Shown here one piece after another: positions 54,615-64,000 of a stretch of 64,000 nucleotides of DNA (position 1 is the stretch's first letter; each line of letters begins with the position of its first letter). The DNA is from Pseudobdellovibrionaceae bacterium (GTDB lineage: Bacteria; Bdellovibrionota; Bdellovibrionia; Bdellovibrionales; UBA1609): NCBI GenBank assembly GCA_020635055.1, contig JACKAN010000017.1:8852-72851 (forward strand), read 5' to 3'. A program made the position numbers and the translations under genes. A model generated the notes under the pieces. That model worked only from the letters and a program-made list of their open reading frames with translations. It was not told the DNA's origin and ran no database searches.

Positions 54615-56990
54615 ATGAACATCTCTAATTTGGTCAGCTCATTGTCTAGGATCTTTAAATCTTCTTATAGCACTCAAAAAATTATTAACATTAGATTTGT
54701 TGCAACCTTGTTTATTTTCTTTGTCTCAATTTCAAACATTCAAGCTCAAACTCCACAGGGTCTGACCTTACAGGGTACAATTTTTAATGCCAGTGACCTA
54801 CCCATGGAAAGTCCCTCTGTGAGTTTTTTAATTCAGATTTTATCCTCTGATGGCAAGGCTTGTTTGCTCTATGAAGAGACTCACAATATTAATATGAGTG
54901 GCTCTAGTGGAGCTTTCTCTTTGATTGTTGGCACGGGCACTCGTAGTGGCGTGAGTTATGAAGATACTAATACTTTGGCTTTGGCTATGGACAACACTTT
55001 GGGTGTGCAGAGTTCACTTACTTGTGGAGTAGGTACCACTTATGACCCAGCTCCGGGAGATTCCAGAGATGTATTGATTAGTTTTAACGATGGATCGGGT
55101 GTTCAAACTCTAACGCAAAATCTTTTAGTTCAATCTGTGCCCTATGCATTTTATGCAGACAACACAGAAAGACTACAAGGCAAAAGCGCAACAGATTTTA
55201 TTCAAGTCAATACGGGTACAGCCTCTTTATCGCAAGTGAATATTGAGAATGTATTTTCAACTACGAACTATCCTAACTTAGTCGATTTGCTTTCTATATC
55301 ACCCACAGAATATGTTCGCACAGGATCAAATGGTTCGGCTTCGATACCACAAATTACTGGTGATCCTGGTTCGGGCTTAGCTGCCGGACAAATTTGGTAT
55401 GACGATGCTGCCAATATAGTAAAATATTATGATGGCACAACAGTGCAATCGCTTTCGGGTTCTGGTTCGGGTGATCTAGTATCTACAAATAATTTAAGTG
55501 ATTTAAGTAATGCAGCTACCGCGCGAACCAATTTGGGTTTGGTTATCGGTACAGATGTTCAAGCCTATGATGCGCAACTTACTGATGTTGCTAGTTTAAC
55601 TCCCTCAGCCGATAATTTTGTAAGTGGCGATGGTACTAATATAGTAATGAAAACTCCAGCGCAAGCTCGCACGAGTTTAGGTTTAGGTTCAGCAGCACTA
55701 CTTTCTGAAGATTCAAATAACACTTTTGCCAATGGGCAGTTGGTAGCCTTCGATAGTTCAACAATGACTTGCGCTGCGGGTGAATATTTAACCATTCAAG
55801 GACCTGGCCCCACTTATTCTTACACTTGCGGAACTCCATCAGGAGCTGATGCCACAAAATTACCTCTCGCTGGTGGAACAATGACTGGGCCTTTAGTTAA
55901 TAATTCAAATTCTGCATCTACAGCTTTAGCTATAACTCAGTCAGGTGCAGGTCATGCAGCCACTTTATGGGTGGCAGGTGGGTGTTAGCACTACTGCTCA
56001 GCTGCTCCACTCGATATTTGCGGGCGATGTAAAGGTTGAAATAGTAGTGCAACGTACAGTTGCACCCAATAAGGGGGCTCTATCCCGTTACAACAATGCA
56101 ACGAATGTGTTGGAATTTTTGTAATGGAACCAGTTGGAACTTAATTCAAGCAAGCAGCTTGCGGTGATGCCACCGATGTCCTTTCATTCGCGGATGAGGC
56201 TAGTAAACAACAAGCACTCTTTATACTTCAATATTATTGCGGTTACAGGAATCAATTGCAGTTTACCGGTTGCAATATCTGAGCCAGGATCGCCTCAATT
56301 TCAAATTTGTAGTGATTCAGCTGTACTGGAGTTATTGCAAGGTTGGACGTCGAAGGCCCAAATTCTGTGGTTTCACCAGCCAATACATTCAGGCGCGAGC
56401 CAATAACCTCCGACAGCGTTGGCGGCTCTACTTTTTCAGGCGACGAGTTATTGCAGGTTCTGGAGCCACAGTTTGGAGTGTAACCACTACCGGTGATTGT
56501 TCAATATTAATCCTACAGTTGGAACGCGCTTTTGTGCGGATGCTTCCATTTATGCCGGACTTTCTCCAGACGGAAACGTCCCCATGTTCACCACCCGCTG
56601 TGATGCTGGTCAAACATGGGTGGTGTAGCCTGCTGGTTCGCACAACCTTAGTTGGAACAATGCTTCCACAAATTGGTTTTAACGAGTTTGTCCAGCACCG
56701 TCGCAGGAAAAGAGCAATTCATCCACTTTAGATGGTTATCGAATATGGGTTCACCTTATTTAGCGGCGCTTACTGTGAAAGTTTTAACGCTATAAATGGC
56801 CATACGGATTAGTATTGCCAGCTATTCCAGGAAGCTAAATATTCTATATTCAGGAAAGGGAGCTATTAAAATTTTGAAACCAATGGCACTTATTATTGGT
56901 CTTCCACTGAAAATGGGACTAGTTCATCCTAGCATGCAAGTGGGCAAGGAGTTTAGTAATTAGAGCTACGGATGCTGTGGTTTCTAAAAT
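54615..56990 (+). pseudogene. Decayed surface/tail-fibre-like protein with DUF1566 end
   Basis: The first 458 residues are open (ATG at 54615, after GGGAGATGTCCC; GTG at 54570 is less likely). A signal peptide is near residues 28-45 (FVATLFIFFVSISNIQAQ). Then come a beta domain, tail-fibre-type repeats (NLSDLSNAATARTNLGL, DVASLTPSADNFVSGDG, AQARTSLGLGSAALLSED) and a stop at 55988. Beyond it, homologous protein continues in shifting frames to about 56990: NNATNVLEF, AVTGINCSLPVAIS, GSGATVWSVTTTGDC, and a DUF1566/Lcl-like end NGTYYWSSTENGTSSS. Several frameshifts and stops: a pseudogene of a surface adhesin-like family. Confidence 0.7.
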
Positions 56991-57515
56991 ACTGCGTACA
57001 AATTTCGTTGTGTCCGTAGATAGCAAATGAAATTGAAGTCTGTAAAATAATGAAATCTTCATTCTGTTCAGCTTTAATGACATTTTAAATTGGAGTGATG
57101 CTCGGAGAGAGCTTCGCCATGGAGAAAGTCTTGGTTAAATCATAAAAAATGTGAAATTATTATTAATAATAAGCTCCTTTTTTTATTTTTTAAAAGCCCA
57201 CACTGGCTTATTTCCAGGATCGAACAAACAACTTTAAACAAAATATTATCCTCCTTTCTATATAATTCTAGTCGTAAAGGCTTAAACTGTAGTGAGTATA
57301 AATATTAACTGAGAAGTTTTTTTCAACTGATATAGTTTATTGAGATCTTCATTTAATTTTATGTTAATATCCTCAACAATAATTGAAATAAAATAAACAT
57401 AAAAAACAGGATTAAACCTCAGAAAAAAACAAGGAAAACGCATAGATAGAGCAATAAATAAATAGGCCAATAAATAAGTGAATTGCCGTCAATGCTTTCA
57501 TGAGAAAAGGAAAAG
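56991..57515. other. Intergenic region after the pseudogene
   Basis: Low-complexity, A+T-rich. A 62-aa minus-strand frame (57282-57470) has no ribosome-binding site or homology and is treated as chance. Nothing else seen. Confidence 0.35.
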
Positions 57516-57545
57516 ATGGGTTTTAAAAAAGTTAAGGAGGTTAAA

Positions 57546-58160
57546 ATGTTCAAACATATAGCACACATGTTTATAATCACCAGTTTATTTTCTTCTCTAG
57601 CTCAGGCGGGAAGCGCTCATTGCGTTCAGGCTTTAGGTGCTAATTCAAATAGAAGCAAAGTTTATAATTTAACCAGTGAATATTATTTAGGATCATTGGA
57701 CGGAGTTCACAGCCCCATACTTTCTAAAGATGAGTACATAGAGGGAATTGAAGCTTTAGTTGAAATGTTTAATGATAATTTACATAAAGTTTCGTTTAAC
57801 AATAAAGAGGCCACTTACAGAAATTCTATTTTGCCAATGATAAAGTCGCTACATAACTTTGTTCGACTTAGTGATTACTTTTATAATGAAATTAGTCGTC
57901 GTAACCAATGGAGAAATGTTCTAGATCCCGGGAAACGCGAGGCTATAACTAAAAACAATTATGAACTTCAAATGTTCGAAGATCTTTATACTAAAGTTAA
58001 TGTTGCCTTAAAAGCGTCCATTTCTGAGATGGTAGACTCTTCTGATTATATGAAACGATATACAACTGTCTTGGAGGCCTACAATTCTGGTAGTTTTTAT
58101 GATTTCGAAAAAAAATCTTTTGAAATGTTTAAACATAAAATAGAGGAAACTAAAAAATAA
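57546..58160 (+). CDS. Small secreted protein of unknown function
   Basis: 204 aa from the ATG at 57546, which has the ideal AAGGAGG upstream (an earlier ATG at 57516 is less likely). Signal MFKHIAHMFIITSLFSSLAQAG. The mature protein is alpha-helical, with Asn- and Lys-rich segments (NFVRLSDYFYNEISRRNQW). No family recognised. 26 bp before a second secreted gene. Confidence 0.6.
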   Translation: MFKHIAHMFIITSLFSSLAQAGSAHCVQALGANSNRSKVYNLTSEYYLGSLDGVHSPILSKDEYIEGIEALVEMFNDNLHKVSFNNKEATYRNSILPMIKSLHNFVRLSDYFYNEISRRNQWRNVLDPGKREAITKNNYELQMFEDLYTKVNVALKASISEMVDSSDYMKRYTTVLEAYNSGSFYDFEKKSFEMFKHKIEETKK

Positions 58161-58186
58161 AATTAATCTTTACAGGAGAGAAAGAG

Positions 58187-58507
58187 ATGAAAGTTTCATT
58201 AATGATACTAGGATTTGGATTGTTTTTTGGTAACTTTGCTTACTCAGATGAAGATGAATGCTCGAAAAAAAATATAGTTATTGCACAAGCTGTGCTAGAC
58301 CATGCTGCTTCTAGTATCAACAATGTATCATCACCAATTCTCCCTTCGGAAGTAATATATGAGTCTGGTGATCGATTTGAATATTATGGTAATATCGACG
58401 GTAAGGGTAAAGCTTCTTACAAGATAGTAGTAAATACAGATGCCGATTGTTTTCTTAAGTCCATAGAACTAATAGATATGTCCACTCGACCACGCCAAAA
58501 TAAATAA
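58187..58507 (+). CDS. Small secreted protein of unknown function
   Basis: 106 aa with signal MKVSLMILGFGLFFGNFAYSDE and a strong ribosome-binding site GGAGAGAAAGAG. Two cysteines (C25-type in DEDECSKK, C in DADCFLKS) could form a disulphide. It follows the gene at 57546 closely, so they likely form an operon. Confidence 0.6.
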   Translation: MKVSLMILGFGLFFGNFAYSDEDECSKKNIVIAQAVLDHAASSINNVSSPILPSEVIYESGDRFEYYGNIDGKGKASYKIVVNTDADCFLKSIELIDMSTRPRQNK

Positions 58508-58528
58508 GACAAGCTATTAACTAACCTC

Positions 58529-58564
58529 ATTATATTCCTAATTATATTCCTAATTATATTCCTA
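58529..58564. repeat. Tandem repeat, three copies of 12 bp
   Basis: ATTATATTCCTA occurs three times in exact tandem, right after the gene at 58187. Possibly variable in copy number between strains. Confidence 0.7.
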
Positions 58565-58597
58565 GATAATTTGATTAGAATAGGCTTGATAATTTAA

Positions 58598-58677
58598 CCA
58601 CAGTTAAACAAAGTAGTTACAGAACCTAAGAATATCATTTTTAGCAGAAACTGTGTGGTTCTCACATTTAACTGTGG
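58598..58677. repeat. Inverted repeat flanking a 58-bp spacer
   Basis: CCACAGTTAAA (58598-58608) and TTTAACTGTGG (58667-58677) are perfect 11-bp inverted repeats. A small hairpin, MITE-like remnant or binding site are all possible. The whole 58508-58841 spacer has no gene. Confidence 0.5.
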
Positions 58678-58841
58678 CGAATTAATTATTTAATATCCAC
58701 AAAAAATGACATTATCCTGTTCTTACTTAAAGTATAATTTATTTTAGATGACCAAGAGTGGTAATTAATCATAGCTTTTAGTTTCCCTCGATATGATGAC
58801 TATTTTTATATAATTAATAATTTAATGGAGGGTCGTAGTTA

Positions 58842-59741
58842 ATGTTGAAGAGTGGTAAGTTAAATATTGAATATTTTCTCCCCAAAAACCTGAGGGAACC
58901 AACAAAGAACATTAACAATATTGAGTTGTTTAAAAGTAGAATACAAATTTATTTTAGCTATGCATTTTCATTACTATCACTATTTATTTTTGTATATAGA
59001 TATTTATTTTCTGAAGTAGTTTGGTCTGTATATGGTTTTTTAGTTTTTCCGATCTTAATGATGAGTTGTAATTTTCTTTTAAGAAAATACAGTCTATTTA
59101 AAACAACCCGAGTTCTAATGATTTTTTTACTTACATTGGCGATTGTGATTCGTGCTTACTCTGCGGGAGGTGTGTATGCCCCAGGTGTTTTTTCAATAGC
59201 CTTGATTCCCGCACTGGGCCTTGTTTTTTTTGGAGTGAGATGGGGTTGGATTTTAATGATACTTTCGGTGGGGTTGGTTTTTCTAATTTTTGCGACAACT
59301 TCTAATGCAGTATTAGAAGAGCCAATAATATTAGCTTTTTCAATTATTGCTATTGCTCTTCTCACCTTTATTCCCACAGTTATTTTATATACTGAGCTAA
59401 AAAAACTAAACAAGAATTTTTTAGCAATAGAAAGGTCCAAGTCATCTCTAATAACTTTATCACGATTAGCCCATGAGATAAATAATCCTCTATATGTCAT
59501 TTCTGGAACTGTCGAAATTAATATAGACCATTTGCCTGAAGATGATTATGCCACTATCACTCGAAATATAGATAGGATATCTAAGACGATTAAAGCGATG
59601 TCTTCGTATGCAGAAAACCACTGTCTACCTGATGTTTTGGAAAGGCATAAAAATACAATTCATATTTTTGATGTTCTTGAAGAATCTCAAAGGGTAGTCA
59701 CCACAAGAGCTTCAATTAGAATTCCAGATATTTCTCAGTAA
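58842..59741 (+). CDS. Membrane histidine-kinase-like protein without ATPase domain
   Basis: 299 aa. Five or six membrane segments (residues about 30-185), then a short linker and a HisKA dimerisation/phosphoacceptor helix with the H-box LARLAHEINNPLYVISG (H about 212). The protein ends at RIPDISQ before the N, G1 and G2 boxes of the HATPase domain, and no such region follows. It is either truncated or a natural HisKA-only protein that could be phosphorylated by another kinase. The upstream spacing (GGAGGGTCGTAGTT before ATG) is good. Confidence 0.65.
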   Translation: MLKSGKLNIEYFLPKNLREPTKNINNIELFKSRIQIYFSYAFSLLSLFIFVYRYLFSEVVWSVYGFLVFPILMMSCNFLLRKYSLFKTTRVLMIFLLTLAIVIRAYSAGGVYAPGVFSIALIPALGLVFFGVRWGWILMILSVGLVFLIFATTSNAVLEEPIILAFSIIAIALLTFIPTVILYTELKKLNKNFLAIERSKSSLITLSRLAHEINNPLYVISGTVEINIDHLPEDDYATITRNIDRISKTIKAMSSYAENHCLPDVLERHKNTIHIFDVLEESQRVVTTRASIRIPDISQ

Positions 59742-60216
59742 TAAGTAAATGTTAAATAAACATATTGTAATTGGCCTAAGTCCTATAGGATTGTGAACTT
59801 TAGTTGGCCATCCATGTTACATAATACTTCTTGTGAAAATTACCTTGGTGAGTAAATTTTATGTATTTGTAAAATCTTTAGTTAGATTTCTAAATAGTAA
59901 TTTTTAATAGTATTTTTTCAGTATTTTTAAATTGAAAGTTTATTATTAAAAACAGTTAAAATTTCGTTTTAAAATATAAATTTTTGAAAACATTTTAGAT
60001 AGAGATTAAAGCATGCAAAGCGAAGAAATAATGAATAATTTTTGATTTACAATTATAATTTTTTAATTTAATCATTTCACAAAAGTCAGGGGATTATCTA
60101 ACCACATATGAAGAATTTTAAAAATTGTTATTGTCAAAGTGATGGCATCTATATTGCACACATCATGGAAGATGTATGCCTAATGAACAACAGGAATAGT
60201 ATTAAAAAAGGTTAGT
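59742..60216. other. Intergenic region, no gene seen
   Basis: 475 bp of very A+T-rich sequence (homopolymeric A and T runs). No homology to a HATPase domain is visible that could complete the gene before it. Confidence 0.4.
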
Positions 60217-60609
60217 ATGACTAAAATAATCTTAACCATTTTCCTTTTAATGTTTAGTTTTATAAAGGTTTTTGCTTCTCAAGTTTGCAATGACGAATTG
60301 GCGCAAATTGAAATTGCATTAGTTGATCCTAGAGATAGCATTAATAGAGTGCAAGAAATGGCAGGATGGCTGACAGAGCGCTCTGGGCATACTATTGAAC
60401 GAGAATACGAAAAAAAGTTCAAAGAAATCGAGCAGATATTAAGCCTTTTGTATACTAAAAAAATCCAGTTAGATGAGTTTCAACGAGCGTCAATAGTGTT
60501 AGCAGATAGGGGAAGGCTTAGTAATAATCAAACTTATATTTATGGTCTTTTGCAAGCGGGTGGATTTTCAACTAACGAATTAGAGCTTATAGCCAAGCAA
60601 TTACTTTAA
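60217..60609 (+). CDS. Small secreted protein of unknown function
   Basis: 130 aa; signal MTKIILTIFLLMFSFIKVFASQ. Helical mature part (SINRVQEMAGWLTERSGHTIEREYEKKFKEIEQ). One cysteine. Not recognised. Standing alone between two A+T-rich spacers. Confidence 0.55.
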   Translation: MTKIILTIFLLMFSFIKVFASQVCNDELAQIEIALVDPRDSINRVQEMAGWLTERSGHTIEREYEKKFKEIEQILSLLYTKKIQLDEFQRASIVLADRGRLSNNQTYIYGLLQAGGFSTNELELIAKQLL

Positions 60610-60971
60610 TTATCTTTGAGTCTCCTCTCTAAAATTTTTCGGGGAAGCCATAAAGACCTTCCTAAAAAGTTTAGAGAAGTTTTAGGAATTATCGTGTCCC
60701 ATTTCACTTGCGATACTTTTTAAAGGTTTGTTGGATTCAGTAATATGTAATGCCGGGTTTTATAGTGGCAACGAAATAATTATATTATTCTATATTGTTT
60801 ATTTCAAAAAATCGATTTAATAAATAATCCATTAATTAAAAGGAAATAAGTTAAATTATTTACAGCTAAGTGAACAATCAGCTTTGCTATTAAACATAGA
60901 ACTCTTTACTTACAGAGCTGTTTTCAGGTTTTCAGATTTATATAGTTAATTTTCTTTTTTTAAGGACAAGC
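60610..60971. other. Intergenic region with possible short remnant
   Basis: A frame from TTG 60616 to 60723 reads SKIFRGSHKDLPKKFREVLG and looks protein-like but has no ribosome-binding site. The rest is A+T-rich; a weak AAGGACAA precedes the cardiolipin synthase start. Confidence 0.3.
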
Positions 60972-62432
60972 ATGATTGCCTTTATTACTGAAATTGATAA
61001 CTCAATAATATTTTATATTGTATTTATTGTGCTTCAGTTAATATTTATTGCTCGAGTTATTCTTCGCCCCCATAGGCAGCCTGCCTCACGCATAGCTTGG
61101 ATTGCTGTAATATCCGTATTGCCGGTGTTTGGAATTTTTATTTATGTTTTATTTGGAGAAACTAATATTGGCGATAAAAAAACACACCGTATGCGTAAAA
61201 TTATTTCTAGCTTACCTAAGCTCATACTAAATGAAAGTGATCAGAAGCAAATAGATATAGAAATCCCAGAGTCGTATCAGCAACTCTTTAATACAGCAAA
61301 TTCCATCAGTGGCTTTGGAACCTTGGGTGGTAATACGGCAAAATTGTTTTCATGTTCAAATAAGTCCATAGATTCCATGGTTCAAGACATCGATAAAGCT
61401 ACAGACCATGTGCATGTGTTATTTTACATTTGGCTGCCAGATAATAATGGCATTAAAATGATTGATGCCATTAAAAGAGCTGTGAGTCGAGGTGTCAAAT
61501 GCAGAATTATGGTCGACAACTTGGGTTCAAGAACTTTGATAAAGTCTAAATACTGGCAGTCGTTAAAAGAAGCTGGCGCTAGAGTTTCGATTGCCTTACC
61601 CATTGGCAATATTTTCTTAAAGCCATTTAAAGGTAGAATTGATTTAAGAAATCATCGCAAAATAGTAGTTATTGATAATTATATATCATACTGTGGTAGC
61701 CAGAATTGTGCAGATCCTGAGTTTTTAGTGAAAGTTAAATATGCTCCATGGGTGGATGCCGTTGTACGTTTCGAAGGACCCATCGCAGCTCAACAGCAAC
61801 GATTATTTGCCAGTGACTGGTTAGCAAATGAAAATGAAGATCTGAGTTCAATTTTGAATATACCTATTAATTTTTCACAAAATGGCGTACTGGCTCAGGC
61901 CTTTGGCACAGGTCCAACTGTGCGTTACTCAGCAATGCCAGAAATGTTCGAGTCTTTATTTTTTATGGCACAAAAAAAGATTACTATCACTACCCCTTAT
62001 TATGTTCCAGATGAATCTTTGCAGAATGCTATTTGTTCAGCCGCGCTGAGGGGTGTTGAAACTACAGTTATTTTCCCTGCGAGGAATGATTCCTTTGTGG
62101 TAGCTGCGGCTAGCCGGAGTTATTATTTATCACTACTAGAGTCGGGAGTGAAAATATATGAATATGTGGGAGGTTTATTGCATACAAAATCCGTTACTTT
62201 GGATGAGCAAATTTCAATGATCGGATCGGCGAATATGGATAGACGTAGCTTTGATCTTAACTATGAGAACAATATTTTACTCTATGACAGAAAGCTAACT
62301 AGTGATCTACAGATTCTACAAAACCATTATATTTCAAAATCAAATTCTATAAGTATTGAGTCCGTAAAAACCTGGTCGTGGACTCGACGGCTGTGGAATA
62401 ATTCCATAGCCATGATGGGGCCTCTACTTTAA
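60972..62432 (+). CDS. cls: Cardiolipin synthase (PLD family)
   Basis: 486 aa. Two N-terminal membrane helices (residues about 11-60), then two HKD motifs: H228, K230 and D235 in NHRKIVVIDNYISYCGSQN, and H404, K406 and D411 in HTKSVTLDEQISMIGSAN. Joins two phosphatidylglycerol molecules. Length and order match bacterial Cls (ClsA type). Not in an operon with its neighbours; the chemotaxis genes start 214 bp downstream. Confidence 0.92.
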   Translation: MIAFITEIDNSIIFYIVFIVLQLIFIARVILRPHRQPASRIAWIAVISVLPVFGIFIYVLFGETNIGDKKTHRMRKIISSLPKLILNESDQKQIDIEIPESYQQLFNTANSISGFGTLGGNTAKLFSCSNKSIDSMVQDIDKATDHVHVLFYIWLPDNNGIKMIDAIKRAVSRGVKCRIMVDNLGSRTLIKSKYWQSLKEAGARVSIALPIGNIFLKPFKGRIDLRNHRKIVVIDNYISYCGSQNCADPEFLVKVKYAPWVDAVVRFEGPIAAQQQRLFASDWLANENEDLSSILNIPINFSQNGVLAQAFGTGPTVRYSAMPEMFESLFFMAQKKITITTPYYVPDESLQNAICSAALRGVETTVIFPARNDSFVVAAASRSYYLSLLESGVKIYEYVGGLLHTKSVTLDEQISMIGSANMDRRSFDLNYENNILLYDRKLTSDLQILQNHYISKSNSISIESVKTWSWTRRLWNNSIAMMGPLL

Positions 62433-62646
62433 GTAAATTGTAAAATTAAAATTCTATATATGCTTCAGGATGAGTCAACGTTACATAATCATTATTTTTT
62501 AATTAAAAATTAAAAACAGTATTTTCAATCAGTTATCCTAATCTATTCCAAAGACTTACAATTACAGTCATAAATAACTAAAGGGACCTTATAATATTCC
62601 GATGAATTAATCTGATAATAGTTTTTGATTCGAAAAAGAGGTCACT

Positions 62647-63510
62647 ATGAGTTCTGCTGCAAAGAAAAAAACCTTTTCATCTGAAGTTGAGATGGAAGAG
62701 CAACCAGATTTAATTCTTATCAGATTGCCAAAAGAAATAAGCAAAGAATTTCATCTAAGCTTAGAATCAAATTTTAAAACTTGGGTGGAATTATCCAAAA
62801 AGCTTTACGTAATTGATTTTAATTTTAACTACGATGTTTCAAGAAACGTATTGAGTGCACTATCAAGATTAATAAAAGAGCTATCGAGTAAAGATAAGAA
62901 AGTGGCATCTATCAATGTCACTACAGAACTAGAACGCTATCTAAAAGAAATTGCTTTAATAAGCTCTTTCTTTCCAGTCAAGGATTTAAATATCGCAAGA
63001 AAGGCTGCGGGATTAAGTCTTGTTAAGCCAAAGTCCAGAGTGGATGCAGAGTTTTTAAAACCATTTATAGAGGCCACACAAAATACCCTGGAGACTCAAG
63101 TTGGAGTTAAACTTCAAGCTGGAAAGCCCTTTGCTAAGGGTAAAGGTGAGAAATTGAATATTGATATTGCAGGTGTTGTTAACCTGAGTTGTCCTGAGTT
63201 TAAAGGGGCTATTGCACTTTGTTTTGCAAGTGCAACGTTTCTTAATATTTACGAAAAAATGGTAGGAGAAAAGCACACATCAATAACTGAAGAGGTTAAA
63301 GATGCTGCTGGAGAAATATTGAACATTATATTTGGTCAAGCAAAAACAACACTTAAAAATAAAGGTTATGGATTAAGTAGTGTCATACCTACGGTGTTAA
63401 CTGGCAGTAAGCTCAATGTTGGTTTTAGAACCAGTTCTTCTGCCATCATTTTGCCTTTTAAAACTGACCTCGGTGAGTTCCACATCGAGATTGCAGTGGA
63501 TTTAGATTAA
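62647..63510 (+). CDS. STAS-CheX fusion chemotaxis protein
   Basis: 287 aa. Residues about 15-120 look like a STAS-type domain (strand/helix pattern around DLILIRLPKEISKEF and LYVIDFNFNYDVSRNVLSALS). Residues about 130-287 are a CheX-like phosphatase; the single E-x2-N active motif is E223-I-L-N226 in AAGEILNIIFGQAK. CheX dephosphorylates CheY-P. Fusion with STAS is less common. Next to a CheY gene, 9 bp later, so the phosphatase and its target are co-expressed. Confidence 0.7.
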   Translation: MSSAAKKKTFSSEVEMEEQPDLILIRLPKEISKEFHLSLESNFKTWVELSKKLYVIDFNFNYDVSRNVLSALSRLIKELSSKDKKVASINVTTELERYLKEIALISSFFPVKDLNIARKAAGLSLVKPKSRVDAEFLKPFIEATQNTLETQVGVKLQAGKPFAKGKGEKLNIDIAGVVNLSCPEFKGAIALCFASATFLNIYEKMVGEKHTSITEEVKDAAGEILNIIFGQAKTTLKNKGYGLSSVIPTVLTGSKLNVGFRTSSSAIILPFKTDLGEFHIEIAVDLD

Positions 63511-63519
63511 GGAGAAAAC

Positions 63520-63915
63520 ATGTTTGCACCTGGCACAAGAGTTTTAGTAGTAGATGATATGACAACCATGAGAAAAGTTGTAATGAGAAGTTGTAAAGAA
63601 TTGGGCTTGGCCCCAATGTTTGAAGCGGCAGACGGGAATCAAGCTTGGAATGTTTTAAATGAAAAGTCTGGAGAAATTGACTTAATTATATCTGATTGGA
63701 ACATGCCCAATTGCACTGGCTTAGAGTTTTTAAAAAGAGTTAGAGCTGACGCTCGGTTCAAAGCACTTCCTTTTGTATTGTTAACAGCAGAGTCTGAAGC
63801 TTCTCAGGTGAAAGAGGCATTATTAGCTGGAGTTGACAATTACGTTATAAAGCCATTTTCAACAGCGGTGCTAGGTCAAAAGTTAGGACAAGTTCATAAA
63901 AAATTAAGTGCATAG
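63520..63915 (+). CDS. cheY: CheY-type response regulator
   Basis: 131 aa, receiver domain only. D12 and D13 (metal), phospho-acceptor D59 in IISDWNMPNCTG, T89 in LLTAES and K111 in VIKPFS are intact. Output regulator of the flagellar or gliding motor. Between CheX-like and CheA genes. Confidence 0.92.
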   Translation: MFAPGTRVLVVDDMTTMRKVVMRSCKELGLAPMFEAADGNQAWNVLNEKSGEIDLIISDWNMPNCTGLEFLKRVRADARFKALPFVLLTAESEASQVKEALLAGVDNYVIKPFSTAVLGQKLGQVHKKLSA

Positions 63916-63933
63916 AATATTAGGTTATAAAAT

Positions 63934-64000
63934 ATGGATGAGTTTGAAAAAGAACTGAAAATAGGCTTTCTAGAAGAATCAACACAAATGCTAGATGAAG
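63934..64000 (+). CDS. cheA: Chemotaxis histidine kinase CheA (start only)
   Basis: The first 22 residues, MDEFEKELKIGFLEESTQML, match the N-terminal HPt helix of CheA (FLEE-x3-L). The gene runs off the window. It starts 18 bp after cheY, consistent with a cheX-cheY-cheA operon. Confidence 0.7.
   Translation, partial: MDEFEKELKIGFLEESTQMLDE

Noticed and set aside
57282..57470. Minus-strand 62-codon frame
   Set aside because: No ribosome-binding site, low-complexity composition and no family resemblance.
60616..60723. Short frame reading SKIFRGSHKDLPKKFREVLG
   Set aside because: Protein-like but only 35 codons with a TTG start and no ribosome-binding site; kept as a note.
1..64000. CRISPR array, tRNA or rRNA genes
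   Set aside because: No regular repeat-spacer pattern, cloverleaf or rRNA sequence was recognised by eye; a tRNA scan was not possible.

Overview
The window (about 37% G+C by eye) looks like chromosome from a Bdellovibrio-type predatory or delta-proteobacterial lineage (Bdellovibrionota/Oligoflexia). This is an inference from the mix of genes: many large secreted or lipid-anchored proteins with no recognisable family, a RAYT transposase of the kind common in Bdellovibrio, a tail-fibre-like surface protein, an NHL-like lipoprotein and a STAS-CheX chemotaxis protein. No 16S rRNA or tRNA gene was seen, so the placement is not proven.

Layout. 1-5.3 kb: SEC-C/TPR protein, acetyl-CoA synthetase, an M14-type zinc peptidase and an alpha/beta hydrolase. 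5.4-20.9 kb: an envelope block with two tandem homologous modules (outer-membrane barrel + EF-hand lipoprotein), a FabMG-like protein on the other strand, and a third barrel + giant (1657 aa) lipoprotein pair. 20.9-23.2 kb: lipopolysaccharide core genes (Kdo transferase, heptosyltransferase). 23.3-35.2 kb: outer-membrane protein, aminotransferase, carbonic anhydrase, a large lipoprotein, TrhP-like U32 protein, dicarboxylate symporter and a secreted phospholipase-D-like protein. 35.2-42.8 kb: accessory region with an intact IS256-family element sitting in the ruins of an older rve-type IS, a 1357-aa NHL-like lipoprotein, and a second rve-type IS fragment. 42.9-49.9 kb: a minus-strand housekeeping operon yceD-rpmF-fabH-fabD-fabG-acpP-fabF-rpiB-glyA. 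49.9-51.75 kb: a group II (class C-like) intron lying directly upstream of that operon, just after a hairpin. 51.8-57 kb: SH3-like/barrel protein, a solo IS end, a RAYT gene bracketed by REP-like repeats, a DDE transposase fragment, and a heavily decayed surface-protein pseudogene. 57.5-64 kb: small secreted proteins, a histidine-kinase-like protein lacking its ATPase domain, cardiolipin synthase, and the start of a chemotaxis operon (STAS-CheX, CheY, CheA running off the end).

The strongest candidates for something undescribed are the repeated barrel/lipoprotein modules at 5.4-20.9 kb. Each pair is translationally coupled, the first two lipoproteins keep one canonical EF-hand near the C-terminus, and the arrangement suggests a calcium-responsive outer-membrane complex. 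That function is inference. The second is the intron placed between a hairpin and the essential fatty-acid synthesis operon.
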